Shown here piece after piece: positions 1 to 11,045 of a stretch of 64,000 bases of DNA; position 1 is the stretch's first letter, and every line of letters starts with the position of its first letter. The notes under the pieces are model-generated. The model saw nothing but the letters and a program-made list of their open reading frames with translations. It did not search any database and was not told where the DNA came from. The stretch covers positions 930,001-994,000 of the forward strand of contig JAFBJZ010000647.1 in the NCBI GenBank assembly GCA_016785225.1, in the 5' to 3' direction. The position numbers were made by a program, and so were the translations under genes. The stretch comes from Psettodes erumei (taxonomy: Eukaryota; Chordata; Actinopteri; Pleuronectiformes; Psettodidae).

Positions 1-188
1 TGGCAGATGCTGGAGGGAAACTGGCCACTCCTTTGAAGTAGTTGGTGGACCCGAGTGAGTGTTAAAATCAGATGTGGTGCATTCTGTTCTGATGAGCAAG
101 CAGCAGCGAAGCAGTGATTAACATATCATAAGGCTATGGCATGACATGGTGTGATGAGAAATAAGAACACTTTCATAATAATCCAACA
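1..188 (-). mobile_element. Endogenous retrovirus 3' LTR (partial, cut by window edge)
   Basis: This stretch repeats the sequence at 2715-2821 plus 4650-4702 with few differences. Read on the minus strand, both copies begin TGTTGGATTATTATGAA. With the primer binding site at 2366-2383 on the same strand, this makes it the 3' LTR of an antisense retrovirus; its remainder lies left of the window. At about 137-150 it is uninterrupted where the other LTR carries the 1828-bp insertion, so it serves as the empty-site reference. Confidence 0.8.
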
Positions 189-421
189 AAGTGTATCTAA
201 CCTATAAAGGAACTGTGCCCCTTCCGGCTATCACGTGAGTGGATCCCCCAGCCCACTGCCATTTCTCCAGTGGATGACCTTCAGGTCTCACAGTTGTGTA
301 TGCAACAAAATGGAAATATCAATAACAGTTTCTATAATCAGTTAATATATTATGCTTACCAGCAAGCAACAAAGCAATTCTATTCTAACAACATGTGATC
401 AGTTATTGTAGACCCTGTCCA

Positions 422-775
422 CTAAACGATGTCATCTTCTTCCAAGCCGTCCTCCTCTGACATCATCAGCTGTATCAGCATGTCCTCAGGAGGATCTTCT
501 CCTTGTTCAGCCAACTCTCCATCTCCCTCATCCAGCGGAGGTCTTCTTTCAGCTACTGCTGTCATTTAATACTCTGGGGGAAATCCTTTTGCTTCGATGG
601 ACCCCACCGCCTTGTCGATGCACTTGATGATAAGGGCTCAGATACAGGGGATAAAACAACAACCACAGAGAGCAAAAAGCAAAATAGCAAGCAACAATGT
701 CACATAACTGGCAAGGAGATTACCCCACTTGCCTTCCTCTGCTGCTGCCGAGCGGGGATTCTAGCTTTTTCCTAT
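422..775 (-). pseudogene. Retroviral env transmembrane-subunit tail, broken
   Basis: On the minus strand this frame gives a hydrophobic run ending in a cysteine cluster (GCCFIPC), then a short basic stretch, then an acidic tail ending at a stop at 422-424. A membrane anchor with a Cys-rich end followed by a short cytoplasmic tail just upstream of the 3' LTR fits the C-terminal end of a retroviral Env TM subunit. At least two in-frame stops interrupt it, and no surface subunit or fusion region is present, so it cannot make a functional envelope. The assignment rests on position and hydropathy, not on a similarity search. Confidence 0.5.
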
Positions 776-1768
776 CATATCAAGCATTCTGTGATAATTT
801 TTTTCTTTTTTTTTTCATAGTTTTTGTTTCTCTTTCTGTCTGGCTAGTTAAGCAGCTTAATTCACCTACATTAAACACATTTTATATTATTTCTTCCATC
901 CTTATACCTACTTCCTTGTTGCCTCTGTTGGCTTCCTATTCTTTTCACATGTCCAGTTCTTCCTCTTTCTCCTTCCTTAACAATGTTTCGACCCCCTTGA
1001 TTAACATTATTCATATTTTAATTATTCTCTATTTCCCCTCAACAACTGCTGCTCCTTATCTTGTTCTTCTTTTTGCGTTCTGTCCTCGTCTTGTTTCTCC
1101 TCCCGCGTTGGCTGAAGTTCACGCGTCAGCTTGCACTGCTTGTACAGGCAGACCAGAGCTGGAAAAACAGTTACTGAAATGCAGTTTTGTTAATTTCAGA
1201 TGGTCAGAAAGCTCAGTTAGTTTCTTTTTCCAGTTCCCCTCGGTTCATTCTGGTTGCTATTTCAATTTTGGATTTCAACTTTACTTGTCTATTTTGCAGA
1301 GAGATGATGTAACATTTGCTTTGGTCGGCTGTTGGTGGGGGCCCCGTTAGCGCACCAAACAGTCCGTTATCTTTTAATTCTTTCACCCATTCGTCAAATT
1401 GTTGTAATTTGTTTTCAATTTCGCCTTCTGGAAAAGTGTGTCAAATTTTTATTTTTCCCACATACAAATAATGTCCCAAAACCCCTGGAGAATCGTTTTA
1501 TTCTCCTCCTTTGCCTTCTTTTTTCTCTTTAGACATGTTTAAAGTTGTTAAGTACACACAAACTTTTAGGCTCACCCGGCATCCCTTCTGCTCCTGCACT
1601 CGCAACACACACACTCTTTTAACCAGGGCGCAGTATTTCATTCACTCAGACACTTTTTTTTGTTTTTTGTTTTGTTATACTTATCTTGAGACGTCTCGCG
1701 GGTTGGACACTTTTACAACTATAGCTGGGTTGTTAAGGCCTTTACAGTTCAGCTAGTTAATACAGAAT

Positions 1769-2045
1769 ATTAACAGCTATAACTGAGGGACCTTTAAACC
1801 CAAACCCTAATAAATATCCGGAGTTAGCTGCTTTTACTGTAGTAACAGAGGGACCTTAAAACCCAAACTTCTGACGGGTAGTTCTTTTGCAGCTATGGCT
1901 GTAAATTCGGAAATTAACAGTCATAACTGAGGGACCTTGAAACCCAAACCCTCATGGGCTAATCGGAGCTAGATGCTTTTACTGTTATTTTGTTTAACAG
2001 AAGAACCTTAAAACCCAAACTTCCGACAGTTAGGCATTTTTTAGG
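1769..2045. repeat. Tandem repeat, about 144-bp period, two copies, in ERV leader
   Basis: The segment AACTGAGGGACCTT followed by AAACCCAAAC occurs at 1781 and again at 1925. In between and after are variants (GAGGGACCTTAAAACCCAAAC near 1848 and AAGAACCTTAAAACCCAAAC near 2002). The structure is two imperfect ~144-bp units, each with two diverged ~70-bp halves. It lies between the retroviral primer site and the coding remnant, in the leader/gag position. Confidence 0.7.
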
Positions 2046-2365
2046 GAGTTCGATCAGGCTCCCATGGACATTTAAACCGTACTAACCACACCCGAATTCT
2101 TGTCTTTAAAAATAATAATAATAATAGTAATAAAAAAATGTTTTTTTCTTTTTTTTTCTTAATACTATTCTATACTCATTTTCCGTGTTTTATTTTACCA
2201 AAAACAGTATTACACTTTAGATCAGTCTAACACAGCCAACAAAACGTCCTAGTGGACGTGCAGAAATTTTGTTAAAAAGGTTTTCTGCTTACCTTTTGTT
2301 TAGGCGGCTGCCAGCTGTGAGAGACTTTTCCTCGGTGCAAAAAACCTCCTTCACTTAGGCCTGAA

Positions 2366-2383
2366 ATCCCGGACGAGCCCCCA
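2366..2383 (-). promoter_or_regulatory. Retroviral primer binding site, tRNA-Pro type
   Basis: The plus strand reads ATCCCGGACGAGCCCCCA, the 3' end of proline tRNA including CCA. The minus strand is therefore the 18-nt proline primer site known from murine-leukemia-type gammaretroviruses. It begins 3 nt inside the minus-strand LTR end (CCCACA at 2387-2392), the expected position for minus-strand DNA priming. This fixes the orientation of the element. Confidence 0.92.
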
Positions 2384-2386
2384 ATT

Positions 2387-4702
2387 TGTGGGACCGGGCA
2401 TTGCTGCGTCCTCTCGTCCGGGAACTTTATTCCAGGGGAAGGAAGTTAGTCAAACAGTACTAAGATAGAAGTCGCAACTATGGCGTATGGTTAAGAATTA
2501 ATTTTAGAGTCACCAAAGATGAGTACAGAGTCAGCACTGAGGCTTCGATCCGTCCACTTTAAGAGTTGGAGAGACGAAGCCCTGAACTAAGGAAATCATA
2601 AGTTTTTATTCATCTTGACTCCTCTTGGGACCAGGCCGCATATCCTTGAGTGTTATCCTCCTGGCGCCAGGGAGTGCGACCCTGAGTGTTATCAGTGTCT
2701 TGCTATGTGTAGCCAACCGGCTCTAGCTGGACCCGAGCGAGTGTTAAAATCAGATGTGGTGCATTCTGTTCTGACAAGCAGCAGCGAAGCAGTGATTAAC
2801 ATAGCATAAGGCTATGGCATGTGTCAAGAAGAGTTGAGATTTCACCAATCGCAAAGTGATTTCACCAATTGCAAAGTGTTATTATAATTATCAAAAATAA
2901 TGAACAATAAGAAGCAATGCAAAGTGTTGATTATACGAGATATTTTGATAAGAATATGTTGTGATAAATCTATGAAGTAAATAACCAATCAAGGTAATAA
3001 TTATGAGGTTAAGAGTTGTAATGATGTTTCTCAGTAATAATATGTAATATGTAAAAGTAATGAACAAATGAATGATATATGATCGATGATTTCAACATAA
3101 AAATGAATCAATGAAATAACCTAGTAATTAAAATCATGATTGGTTTTTAAGGATGAATGACCTGAAAATGATGAAATAATCAGTATCATGATTGATTTTT
3201 AAATATAGGAATGAATGGCTGTGATTAATTCAATATCTACGGTGTGATTATGAATTGTTTTGATTTGAAGAAAACTGTTAAGTTGATCTTATAATGTGAA
3301 CACTGTGAAAGCGACAAGAGGTTCAGTGGGGGTCAAGATGACCTGGGCAAAGCCTGGATTGCACCAGCCTAGGTTGTGAGGGTCAGAATGACCTAAGAAC
3401 GGCCCAAAGTTACACCACTGAATAAAAAAGAGGAAGTGAAAGTATTGCTTAACTGATGTATGCTAGTGTGTATTGGAGAGAGGGAGTTAGGGCACTAGTG
3501 TGTATTGGAAAAAGAGATGTGGCAAGATAAGGAGAGGAGTATAAAGTACTGAAACGCAGAAGATTCGACGTTAATCATCGGAGGCTCATTCATTGACGTC
3601 TAATCGCTGAAACAAGTTTACCGAGACCTGTTTGGGTGATAGATGGATAGCCATTGAGGGAAGAGGTTTCCAGTGGATCATCACCATCACTGATCACAAG
3701 GAGAACAGAAGGTGTTCGTGAGTCAGCTTGGAGTTGACAAAGATCTTAAGGAAAAGAACTTTTACTGGATAATGACTCATGAACTCTGAATTGGATTATT
3801 AAGCCTCTCTTTCGTCTCCGCTGCTCATCGGAGGAATTGGACATTCTGGACTTCGGTTGAGCCTTGGACGGGGCTGCCGTTTGCCTAGGATAGTGTCTGG
3901 TTTCTGAGCAAGGATTGGAAACAGGATGATAGCAAAGGCCACGCAGTCGACCACTCTCTCTCACTCTCCTAAATAATTATGATTTCAAGGTTACAGTAAG
4001 TTTAAGTTTGAGATTTGGTTTATTATTTTAGTTTAATTGTAAGATGTATTAATCAAAATTCACGCTGTATGCTTTGCTCCTGCTAAAATGATAAAGAATA
4101 AAGATGAATCAATATTGCATTTAAAGTAGAAGTTATCATAGTCATCATTGAGTACTCTTTGCCGACATAAATAGAAGGTTGGATGTTAGAAATAATATTC
4201 TCACAGGTTGCACTAATCCCCAAGATTTTAAAACAAATCCTTTGGACCTAACAAGGTCTATAAACTGTTACCTAGCAATTAACAAGAGCCCGAAGCATAA
4301 GAAGAGAGCTGCCGTTAACGGACGTGACTGGGGTTGCGCAACACTCATCTAGTTGAGAACTGTTCCGGGTGTGGTTCAATCTTAGTGGAAGCAGGGTGGG
4401 CGTCTGGATGAAGGTAGTGAGTAGCTAGGTGAATCTCTTTGCTACAATCCAGTAAATATTCTTCCTCTCTCTCAAATCCTACAAAAGCGTCTGAGTAGAA
4501 TCCCTCGAAGTAGACATTGGGCTTGGGGCTAAACAGGTTTGAGTAGACAATTAACCTAGGAAGAGGAGAAGAATCTTTTGATAGATTAAATGCTGGATCA
4601 GGATTAATAACCTCCTGTATTGGGGAAGTTAAGACCTGCGGTTTCGACACATGACATGGTGTGATGAGAAATAAGAACACTTAGTTTCATAATAATCCAA
4701 CA
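2387..4702 (-). mobile_element. Endogenous retrovirus 5' LTR, split by an 1828-bp insertion
   Basis: The LTR runs on the minus strand from TGTTGG at 4702 to CCCACA at 2387. Removing the insertion at 2822-4649 and one CATG copy gives an LTR of about 484 bp. An AATAAA signal sits on the minus strand at 2426-2431, shortly before the LTR end, followed by the proline primer site. The part shared with the partial LTR at 1-188 shows only scattered differences. Confidence 0.8.
2822..4649 (+). mobile_element. 1828-bp insertion with TGTC...GACA ends and CATG duplication; probable solo LTR
   Basis: The insertion starts TGTCAAG, ends TTTCGACA, and is flanked by CATG at 2818-2821 and 4650-4653. The sister LTR at 1-188 has the unoccupied site (GGCATGACATGG), so both borders are exact. 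TG...CA ends, a 4-bp duplication, a TATA-like TATAAAG at 3541 and an AATAAA at 4097 all fit a long plus-sense solo LTR. No transposase or polymerase frame is visible. A 20-bp tandem duplication lies at 2838-2877 and diverged repeats at about 3110-3205. A DNA transposon with very short inverted ends is the alternative. Confidence 0.6.
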
Positions 4703-5163
4703 GTAGGGAGGTTTAGCCTACAAACCTTGTGTTTGGGCTAATGGAATTTGTTTGCCGGATCTTGATCATTCCTCAGCAGGCTCTCGCGTCGCTGCTGTGA
4801 GGAAAGGCCTGAGGATCTGCTTTAGTCAGCAGGCTACCTCAGACAGCCAGCTGCAGCTGCACCGCTGGGGGTCCCTGGAGAGTGGTTCCAGGGTGGAGTT
4901 GAGTGAAGGAGAAGAGCATGAAGAGGAGTAGGAAGAGAGCGAACAAAGGCTGAGCAAAGCCTTTATAGGACTTGATGACCTCAGAAGTCACATGCCACAG
5001 TCATCCAGTGGTGGCTGCTGGATCGAATTTCCCACCTGGAGGATTGTGGGATTTTAAGATTCCGGGGCTTTCCTTTGTCTCCAAGCCAAAGAAAGCCATG
5101 TGGTCTAAACTTGGTTATGCGTGGTGAGCCTCCATTGCTCACCACCAGGTTCAGGTCCTAACA
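4703..5163 (-). mobile_element. LTR-like sequence abutting the endogenous retrovirus
   Basis: Read on the minus strand this begins TGTTAGGACC near 5163, has a TATA-like CCTATAAAGGC near 4962-4972, and continues into a pyrimidine-rich stretch. That resembles U3-R of a gypsy-type or retroviral LTR. It stops at the retrovirus border, so the retrovirus may have inserted into it. No second copy is in the window and no family could be assigned. Confidence 0.35.
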
Positions 5164-5212
5164 GTATCATTCATTGAGTTTTATCATTTAATTAAGACAG
5201 AAAGGTCAGATT

Positions 5213-6490
5213 CTGCTTGGACAAAAGTCTAATCTCATACAAAAAATAATGTATGGTAGAAATTATACTTTATTTTGAATACACAAACATGTTACAATAA
5301 CATTAGAACATAAAGCCTTGGTGCCTTGGGAAAAATAATTAATATCGTATTGCTTGGAGGACTGCATCCATACATCTCAGCAATCACTCAAATAACTTAT
5401 TGATGAAGTCATCTGGAATTGTAAAGAAAGCAATATTCTTTGGTTTCATCTTCCAAGCTTCCTCCTTCAGCTTACCTCAGACATGCTCAATAATGTTCAT
5501 GTCTGGTGACTGGGCTGGCCAATCCTGGAGCACCTTGACCTTCTTCGCTTTCAGGAATTTTGATGTGGAGCGCCATCCTGCTGAAGAATTTGCCCACCAA
5601 ATTTGACTTTTTCCTGGGTGAATCTTGGGTACACGCAGGTTCCAAGAGGTCTTCTTCAGTATTTGCAGCGATTGGGATTCAGTTCAATGGATGATTCATT
5701 CAGAAAACTCAACCCTATGCCTCTTTTCCACTGTCCATCTTTTCTGCAAGCTGTGGACCTTGGCAAATGCAACACCATTTTTTGTTGTTGTCTGTTTAAT
5801 GCTGGTTTGTGAGCACTAATTCAGCCATGGACACCACTGCATGAGAGAATTTGACAAACTGTTCTTGTAGATACAGGGGTTTCTGGTGACCAATTCCCAT
5901 ATAGCTCTGCTGCAGCTCAAAAGGGCTAGCCCTGGACTGTTGATGCAACACACGCTCCTCTCGAACAGTTGTCTTACGGGGTCTGGCCTGGGCTTGTCAT
6001 GAACGTCACCAGTTTCTTCAAATCTTTTTGTCATCCTCTCCACTTGACATTTGGATACACTGAAGATGTCTGCCACCTCAGCAGCAGACTTGGTCTTCAG
6101 GCTCTTTAGGATCAGCACTTTGGTCTGTGGTTGAATCTTTGGCATGTTGTCAGAGGTCAGGTTGCACTTTACATGAAGGTGCTGGGGTTCTTTTATACAC
6201 ACCTGGGAATGTGCTAATTACAGTATTTGTCACAGGTGAACAACTAATCTGTGATTGGTTGAATCATTTAAAGACAAGACAAGACTTTTGTCCTTGCAAA
6301 AACAGATGTTATGGGCTTTACCAAGCTGTAAACATCATTTTGAAAGTTTCATTTTGTACCCAGGTATTAATGTGAAAGCCCTTGACAATAAAATGAACCG
6401 TTTATTGTAACAATTCATTGATTTGAAATAAAGATATATGTAATTTTAAGTGACTATGTCCTTATGCGACAAGACTTTTGTCAGTAACTG
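5213..6490 (-). mobile_element. Decayed Tc1-like DNA transposon
   Basis: The right end on the minus strand reads CAGTTACTGACAAAAGTCTT and is preceded by TA. The left end keeps only the GGACAAAAGTCT core near 5219. An internal copy of the same core lies near 6278, as in the IR/DR layout of fish Tc1 elements. The transposase remnant is on the minus strand. The element truncates the neighbouring L1 at 6493. Confidence 0.75.
5360..6150 (-). pseudogene. Tc1-like transposase remnant
   Basis: The minus-strand frame beginning near 6142 gives the N-terminal paired-like helix-turn-helix typical of Tc1 transposases (motifs KSAAEVADIF and VERMTKRFEETG, then a basic segment). After about 60 residues the frame shifts, and the catalytic DDE domain survives only as scraps in several frames down to about 5360. 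There the usual C-terminal tail survives as a degraded match. The enzyme would cut and paste the element at TA sites; this copy is inactive. Confidence 0.7.
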
Positions 6491-6492
6491 TA

Positions 6493-9118
6493 TGATAAGC
6501 TGCAAGTGGAGACTCGACATAGATTGTTTGCAGGCCGAAAATTTCGTCTAAACTGAGTCCATCTTTTAAGACATTAGGCCACAATCACATTTTTAGTATA
6601 AGCAGAAATGGAATAGTGGATGGGTGATTGCAATAAGACTTTCAATGATACCGGATAAGTGGAGTTAGCCTCCATGACCAGCCATGATGGCGAGACTTCA
6701 ATATCCTCGTACCGGACTCAATAGTTCGAGTTTCTTATAGCTGTTGCCCAATAATAGTATAAGAAGTTTGGTAGCGCTATTCCACCTGAAGCCGAGGGTC
6801 TCTGTAACACTTGGCGGCTCAATCTAGGAGTTTTCTTGTTCGAAATAAAATCTAAAACAAGACTATCCAAGTAATGAAAGAATGAAAAAGGAAGAAAGAT
6901 TGGAATACACTGAAATAAATACAACAAAAGTGGAAAAATATTAATTTTGACAGTATTAATCCTCGTGGCCACAGAAAGATTCAGGAGGTACCATAGTTCA
7001 AAATCACCTCTGATTCGTGTGAGCAGAGAGAGATAGTTTTTCTGATAAAGATCAATCACCATGTCAGCCACATGCACTCTGAGATAAACAAAATCAGAGT
7101 TTGAACCCTTAAATGGAATTAGATTATGCATTGAACACTCTTTAGCCTCCTTGTTAATAGCAAACACATCAAGCCATTCCTAATAATACCACAGATATCG
7201 GGGTGAAAACATAAAGCAATCGGTAGGGACTCTATCACAAGGTCAAATAAAGGGGGACTCAATGGGCATCCCTGTCTTGTTGATCGATACAAGCGAAAAT
7301 ATTCTGAGTTTGTACCATTTGTTCTGACAGGAGCCAATGGAGATGCATATAACAATTTAACCCGTGAAATAAATTTTTCCCCAAAGTAAAAAACAAATAC
7401 CCCCACTCCACCCCGTTGAACGCCTTCTCCGTGTCCAGCACAACCAAGGCCTCAGGCAGGGATTAGAAATCACATCGAATACCCCCCTGAGATTAGAAAA
7501 GTAGTGCCCATTATGGATAAACTGAGTTTGATCTAAAAATATAATCGAGGGAAGAACAGTATCTAAGTTCTTGGCCAGCAACTTAGCAATCAGATTCAAT
7601 AAACTAACAGGACGATATGAACCACACAGTAATGGATCTTTACCTTTCTTTAAGAGCAGCCAGATGCAAGCCTGATTAAGGGTTTGGGAGAGTGTGACCA
7701 ATGCAAAGGATTCAGTGAACGTATCCAATAAATGGGGGGCGAGTTGCTTCCAGAATTTTTTATAAAAGTCAGTTGGAAAGTCATCTGGGCCTGGACTTTT
7801 ACCTCTTTGTAGTGATTTAACTGCCGCCTCAAGGTCGATTGCTGTGTCAGGACGCTCCAATTCCATTGCCACCCTCCGAACCAGAGTAGGAATATTAATT
7901 TTATCGAAGAAGGAGTCCAGATGTTGAGCGACATCAGAGAAATCAGATTAATTTCCAATCAAATTAATTTCCAAATAGTTACTCCTATACCAGTTTCAAT
8001 CTGAGGGATCACCTGAGATGCAGATATTTGTCAAAACCAGTGAGCCAAAGGTTTCCTAGTTTTATCTCCCTGTTAATAAAATTGGGCTCTTAAGTGAAAT
8101 AAAAGTTCAGTGGTGTACTGTGACATGGCAAGATTGTATTCTGCTTGCAAAGTCATTTGTTCCTTATAAATATATTGAACTTTTGAGGAAGCACAAAGAG
8201 AGTCCAGAGATGCAATGCCTTGAGACAGCCTGGCCAGTCTCTCTCTCCTAGATTTATAAGAAACAATCTCCCCTCTTATGAAAGCTTTCATCGTTTCCCA
8301 TAGTACTGAAGCTGTTACCTCTGGAGTTTTATTAACCTGAAAAAAGAAATCTATCCTTGTACGAACACAGTCAACGAAAGAGTTATCTAGCAGTGCATGT
8401 GTATCCGATCGCCAGGGCGGTCCTGCATTCGTGAACTTATGAAAATGAATATTCATAGATACGGAGGCATGGTCTGACACAATAATTGCATCATATTTAC
8501 AGTTGGAGATAAATGTAAGCAACTTCTTGGGCAATAACAAAAAGTCAATGCGGGTATACGTACAATGAACATGTGAGAAAAACAAATACACTCTGTCACT
8601 TGGGTGAAGGAAGCACCACAGGTGAGCGACATTAAACCCTTTTATGAAGGCCTCAATCACTTTGGCTGAATTGCACTGCACAGCTGAGGTTAAGGAGGAG
8701 CGATCCAAAGAAGGATCCATCCAACAGTTAAAGTCTCCTCCCAGGATCAAGTCATATACAGATATATCCGGCAACATTGAAAAAAAACTGTCTGAAAAAG
8801 GACTCATCATCCCAATTGGGAACACATTTGCAAGAGCCACCTTAATGTCATAGATTTGTCCCATAACAATTATAATCCTGCCAGCAGGATCAGCGATTGT
8901 TTTAGCATGAACAAAAGGGATATCTCTGTGCAAAAGAATAGCCCCTCTCTTGATTTACTGGAAAAAGAGGCAGAATATATATTACCGAACCAGCTCACAC
9001 TATCTATGCCTCTCAGATGGGTTTCTTGCAAGTAAATTATGTGAGCACCAAGATAATGTAAAACCTTACTTCATTTGATTGGGTTGTTAAGGCCTTTACA
9101 GTTCAAGCAAGCAAATTT
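6493..9118 (-). pseudogene. L1 ORF2 remnant: endonuclease and reverse transcriptase
   Basis: Translation starts near 9118 with the usual ORF2 opening (LNCKGLNNP). An APE-type endonuclease follows, the best-kept part at 8073-8933, with GGDFNC and SDHASVSMN motifs. The RT follows at about 7872-7119: KSPGPDDFPTDFYK, a SYRPVSLLN motif, then DTEKAFNGVEW and GCPLSPPLFDLVIE in shifted frames. The terminal part (6718-7167) includes PSASGGIALPNFLYYYWA. The protein nicks target DNA and reverse-transcribes the element. At least three frame changes and the lost C-terminus make it non-functional. Confidence 0.8.
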
Positions 9119-9641
9119 AACATCCCCACCTACATAAGGTGGTGATCCCTTATGCTGGGCCATCTAGAGACAAAGGTTTGGGCATGTATAGTAAAAAAGC
9201 AGAAAATAAAAGAAAAAGCGGACAAAAATATATGAATACATCTGCATCCAGCAACACAGTAAATGTAAGATACATGTAGTTCTGAAAATGTAGGATAGGT
9301 GCCAACCAAGTCCCCGCAAAAGCAAAACAAACAACCTCCCAGTTTAGAACAGAACACCCCTCTTCCACCTCTCCAAGCAGAAGCATCCTAATGAAAATGC
9401 ATGTAACCTCCTTCCACTCAAAAAAACCCACCGTCGTTACCTGTAATTTAACCATACTTCTAAACGACCACAGGGAATGTGTAAGTAAACTGTCCCACAT
9501 AAAAATAGTGGAAAAAAGTGCAATAGATAGAGAACAAAAATAAAAATTTCTGTTCCAATTTTGCAGATAAAAACAGCAGCAGCACAGCACTCAGCTGATG
9601 CTATATGCTGGAGATGCAGTCACTAGCTGCAATGATACAAA

Positions 9642-10520
9642 TCAGGCTAACCAGCCATCTGCAAAGTTAGTCACCTTCCGGAGCCAGATTCTTCTTGAGT
9701 CTCTTGTTAACAGGGCCTGGTCGGGGTCCTCAAACCTATGGGTTGACGTGGTGATGTGTAGTGTGGCTGGGTAGCGGAGGACGAATTTCACATCAGCACA
9801 GGTATGGAGCTCCTTTTTCACCTGGATAAAAGCCGCCCTCTGCTTGGCCACCGTTGGTGTGAAAGATGAATACCTTTTTCCTATTGTACAGCAGGGGGGA
9901 ATCCTCACCAGCATGGTGCAGGATAATATTCCTGGTTTGAAACTGTGTCAACATGATGACCTTCAGACGGGGTGGAATCGCCCACCTTGGGTTTAGCATG
10001 CAGTGTCCGGTGGGCTCTATCCAGCCGGGATTTCTCCTCGAGTCTCAGCAAGTCCTTCAGAAGTCCAGACATAAACTCTGTGGGTCGGGGACCCTTGGTT
10101 CCCTCAGGCAGGCCCACAAAACGAGCATTGTGCCATCTGGAACGTGCCTCCAAATCTTCAAATTTCTTGCTCAAAGACTCCACCGAAGCAGACAGCTTTG
10201 CCATATCAGTCTGCATGCTAGTTAGCTGGTCGCTATGCTTGTTGGCCGAGCGCTCCAGGTTCTCCGATTGTTCCACTTTACATATGAGCTTTTTCCTCTA
10301 GTGGTTTCAGAGCGGTCGCCACTTCCTTCCTGACTGTCTCTGATATTATTGACTCGAACTTCGTAACAATTTCAGTCTGTAGGTCATCCATCATTTCCTT
10401 AATGGAACAAAGCATCTCATCATTTGCCGCCGGCTTCTACAGGGAATTTTGGGCCGGGGGCTGGGACGGCCTGCCCCAGCTCAACTTACCAAACTAGTTT
10501 TTTCGCCCGCAAACTCGACA
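9642..10520 (-). pseudogene. L1 ORF1 (RNA-binding protein) remnant
   Basis: The frame at 9905-10276 encodes a heptad-rich coiled coil (Q, L, S, E-rich, residues about 1-45) followed by RSRWHNARFVGLPEG, the linker into the RRM-like domain of L1 ORF1p. The frame at 9642-9914 holds the C-terminal domain (AFIQVKKELH, VKFVLRYPA, HRFEDPDQAL). ORF1p coats L1 RNA as trimers. The two parts are in different frames, so one or more frameshifts separate them. Upstream to about 10520 a decayed N-terminus continues. Confidence 0.7.
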
Positions 10521-10699
10521 TTTACCCGGTTATAGCGCTGAAGATTTAGAATGCATGATGTCTGAGCAAGTACATCGTGGAAAAGCGCTGGACAGACTTT
10601 TCATTGTAATGAAAGTATATTAAAAACACATTCCCGAGGATCTACTGTAAACACGTCCTACATGGTGCGCATCCCAGAAGTCTCCCCTGACTTGATCTT

Positions 10700-11045
10700 T
10701 GGAATAAATGAGGAGGAAGGATGTAATTAACACCAGGAAGATGCTCAAATATGGCAGCAGCAAATGAAAGAAGCATATGAAATTGCATCCAAAACCATCA
10801 AAAAGATTACGGCAAGAGGAAAAACATTATGACCTAAAAAGACAAAGTTCAGTTTTTTCTCCAGGTGACACGGTCCTCCTGAGAAATATGTGAGCGCAGA
10901 GGACCAGGAAAGTTGCGCTCATATTGGGAGGGTCAGATACATATTGTGGTCTCTCAAAAGGGAAAAGACAGTCCAGTCTATGAAGTAAAACCTGAATGTG
11001 GCACAGGGAGAGGCAGAATCTTCCATCACAACATGTTAATGCTAT
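10700..11045 (+). pseudogene. Ty3/gypsy integrase C-terminal fragment
   Basis: This stretch encodes a basic helix-rich segment, then FSPGDTVLLRNM, an in-frame stop, then GPGKLRSYWEGQIH and SPVYEVKPE, ending in a HHNML tail. This is the gypsy integrase C-terminal GPY/F-like region, which normally precedes the 3' LTR. No LTR or other domain is attached, so it is an isolated scrap between the L1 and the CR1-type LINE. Confidence 0.65.

Larger units (their letters stand above)
189..2365 (-). mobile_element. Endogenous retrovirus internal region, heavily deleted
   Basis: Between the two LTRs there are only about 2.2 kb, far too short for gag, pol and env. I see no protease, reverse transcriptase or integrase motif. 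What is left is a leader with a tandem repeat (about 1769-2045), AT- and pyrimidine-rich sequence, and an env tail remnant near the 3' LTR. Plus-strand open frames here, such as 697-1350, are low-complexity shadows. The copy is a non-coding relic. Confidence 0.7.
6493..10545 (-). mobile_element. L1-clade LINE, antisense, about 4 kb, 3'-truncated
   Basis: Both L1 reading frames are recognisable on the minus strand: ORF1 (about 10545-9642) and ORF2 (about 9118-6493). The copy is unusually long for a vertebrate-genome LINE relic, but both frames carry frameshifts. ORF2 stops at 6493 against the Tc1-like transposon, so about 200 C-terminal residues and the 3' tail are missing. Other L1 pieces of the same clade lie at 20110-20455 and 25088-25975. 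Confidence 0.8.

Noticed and set aside
697..1350. 217-codon open frame on the plus strand
   Set aside because: Low-complexity pyrimidine-rich translation (F, S, L runs) antisense to the retrovirus interior; no domain or context.
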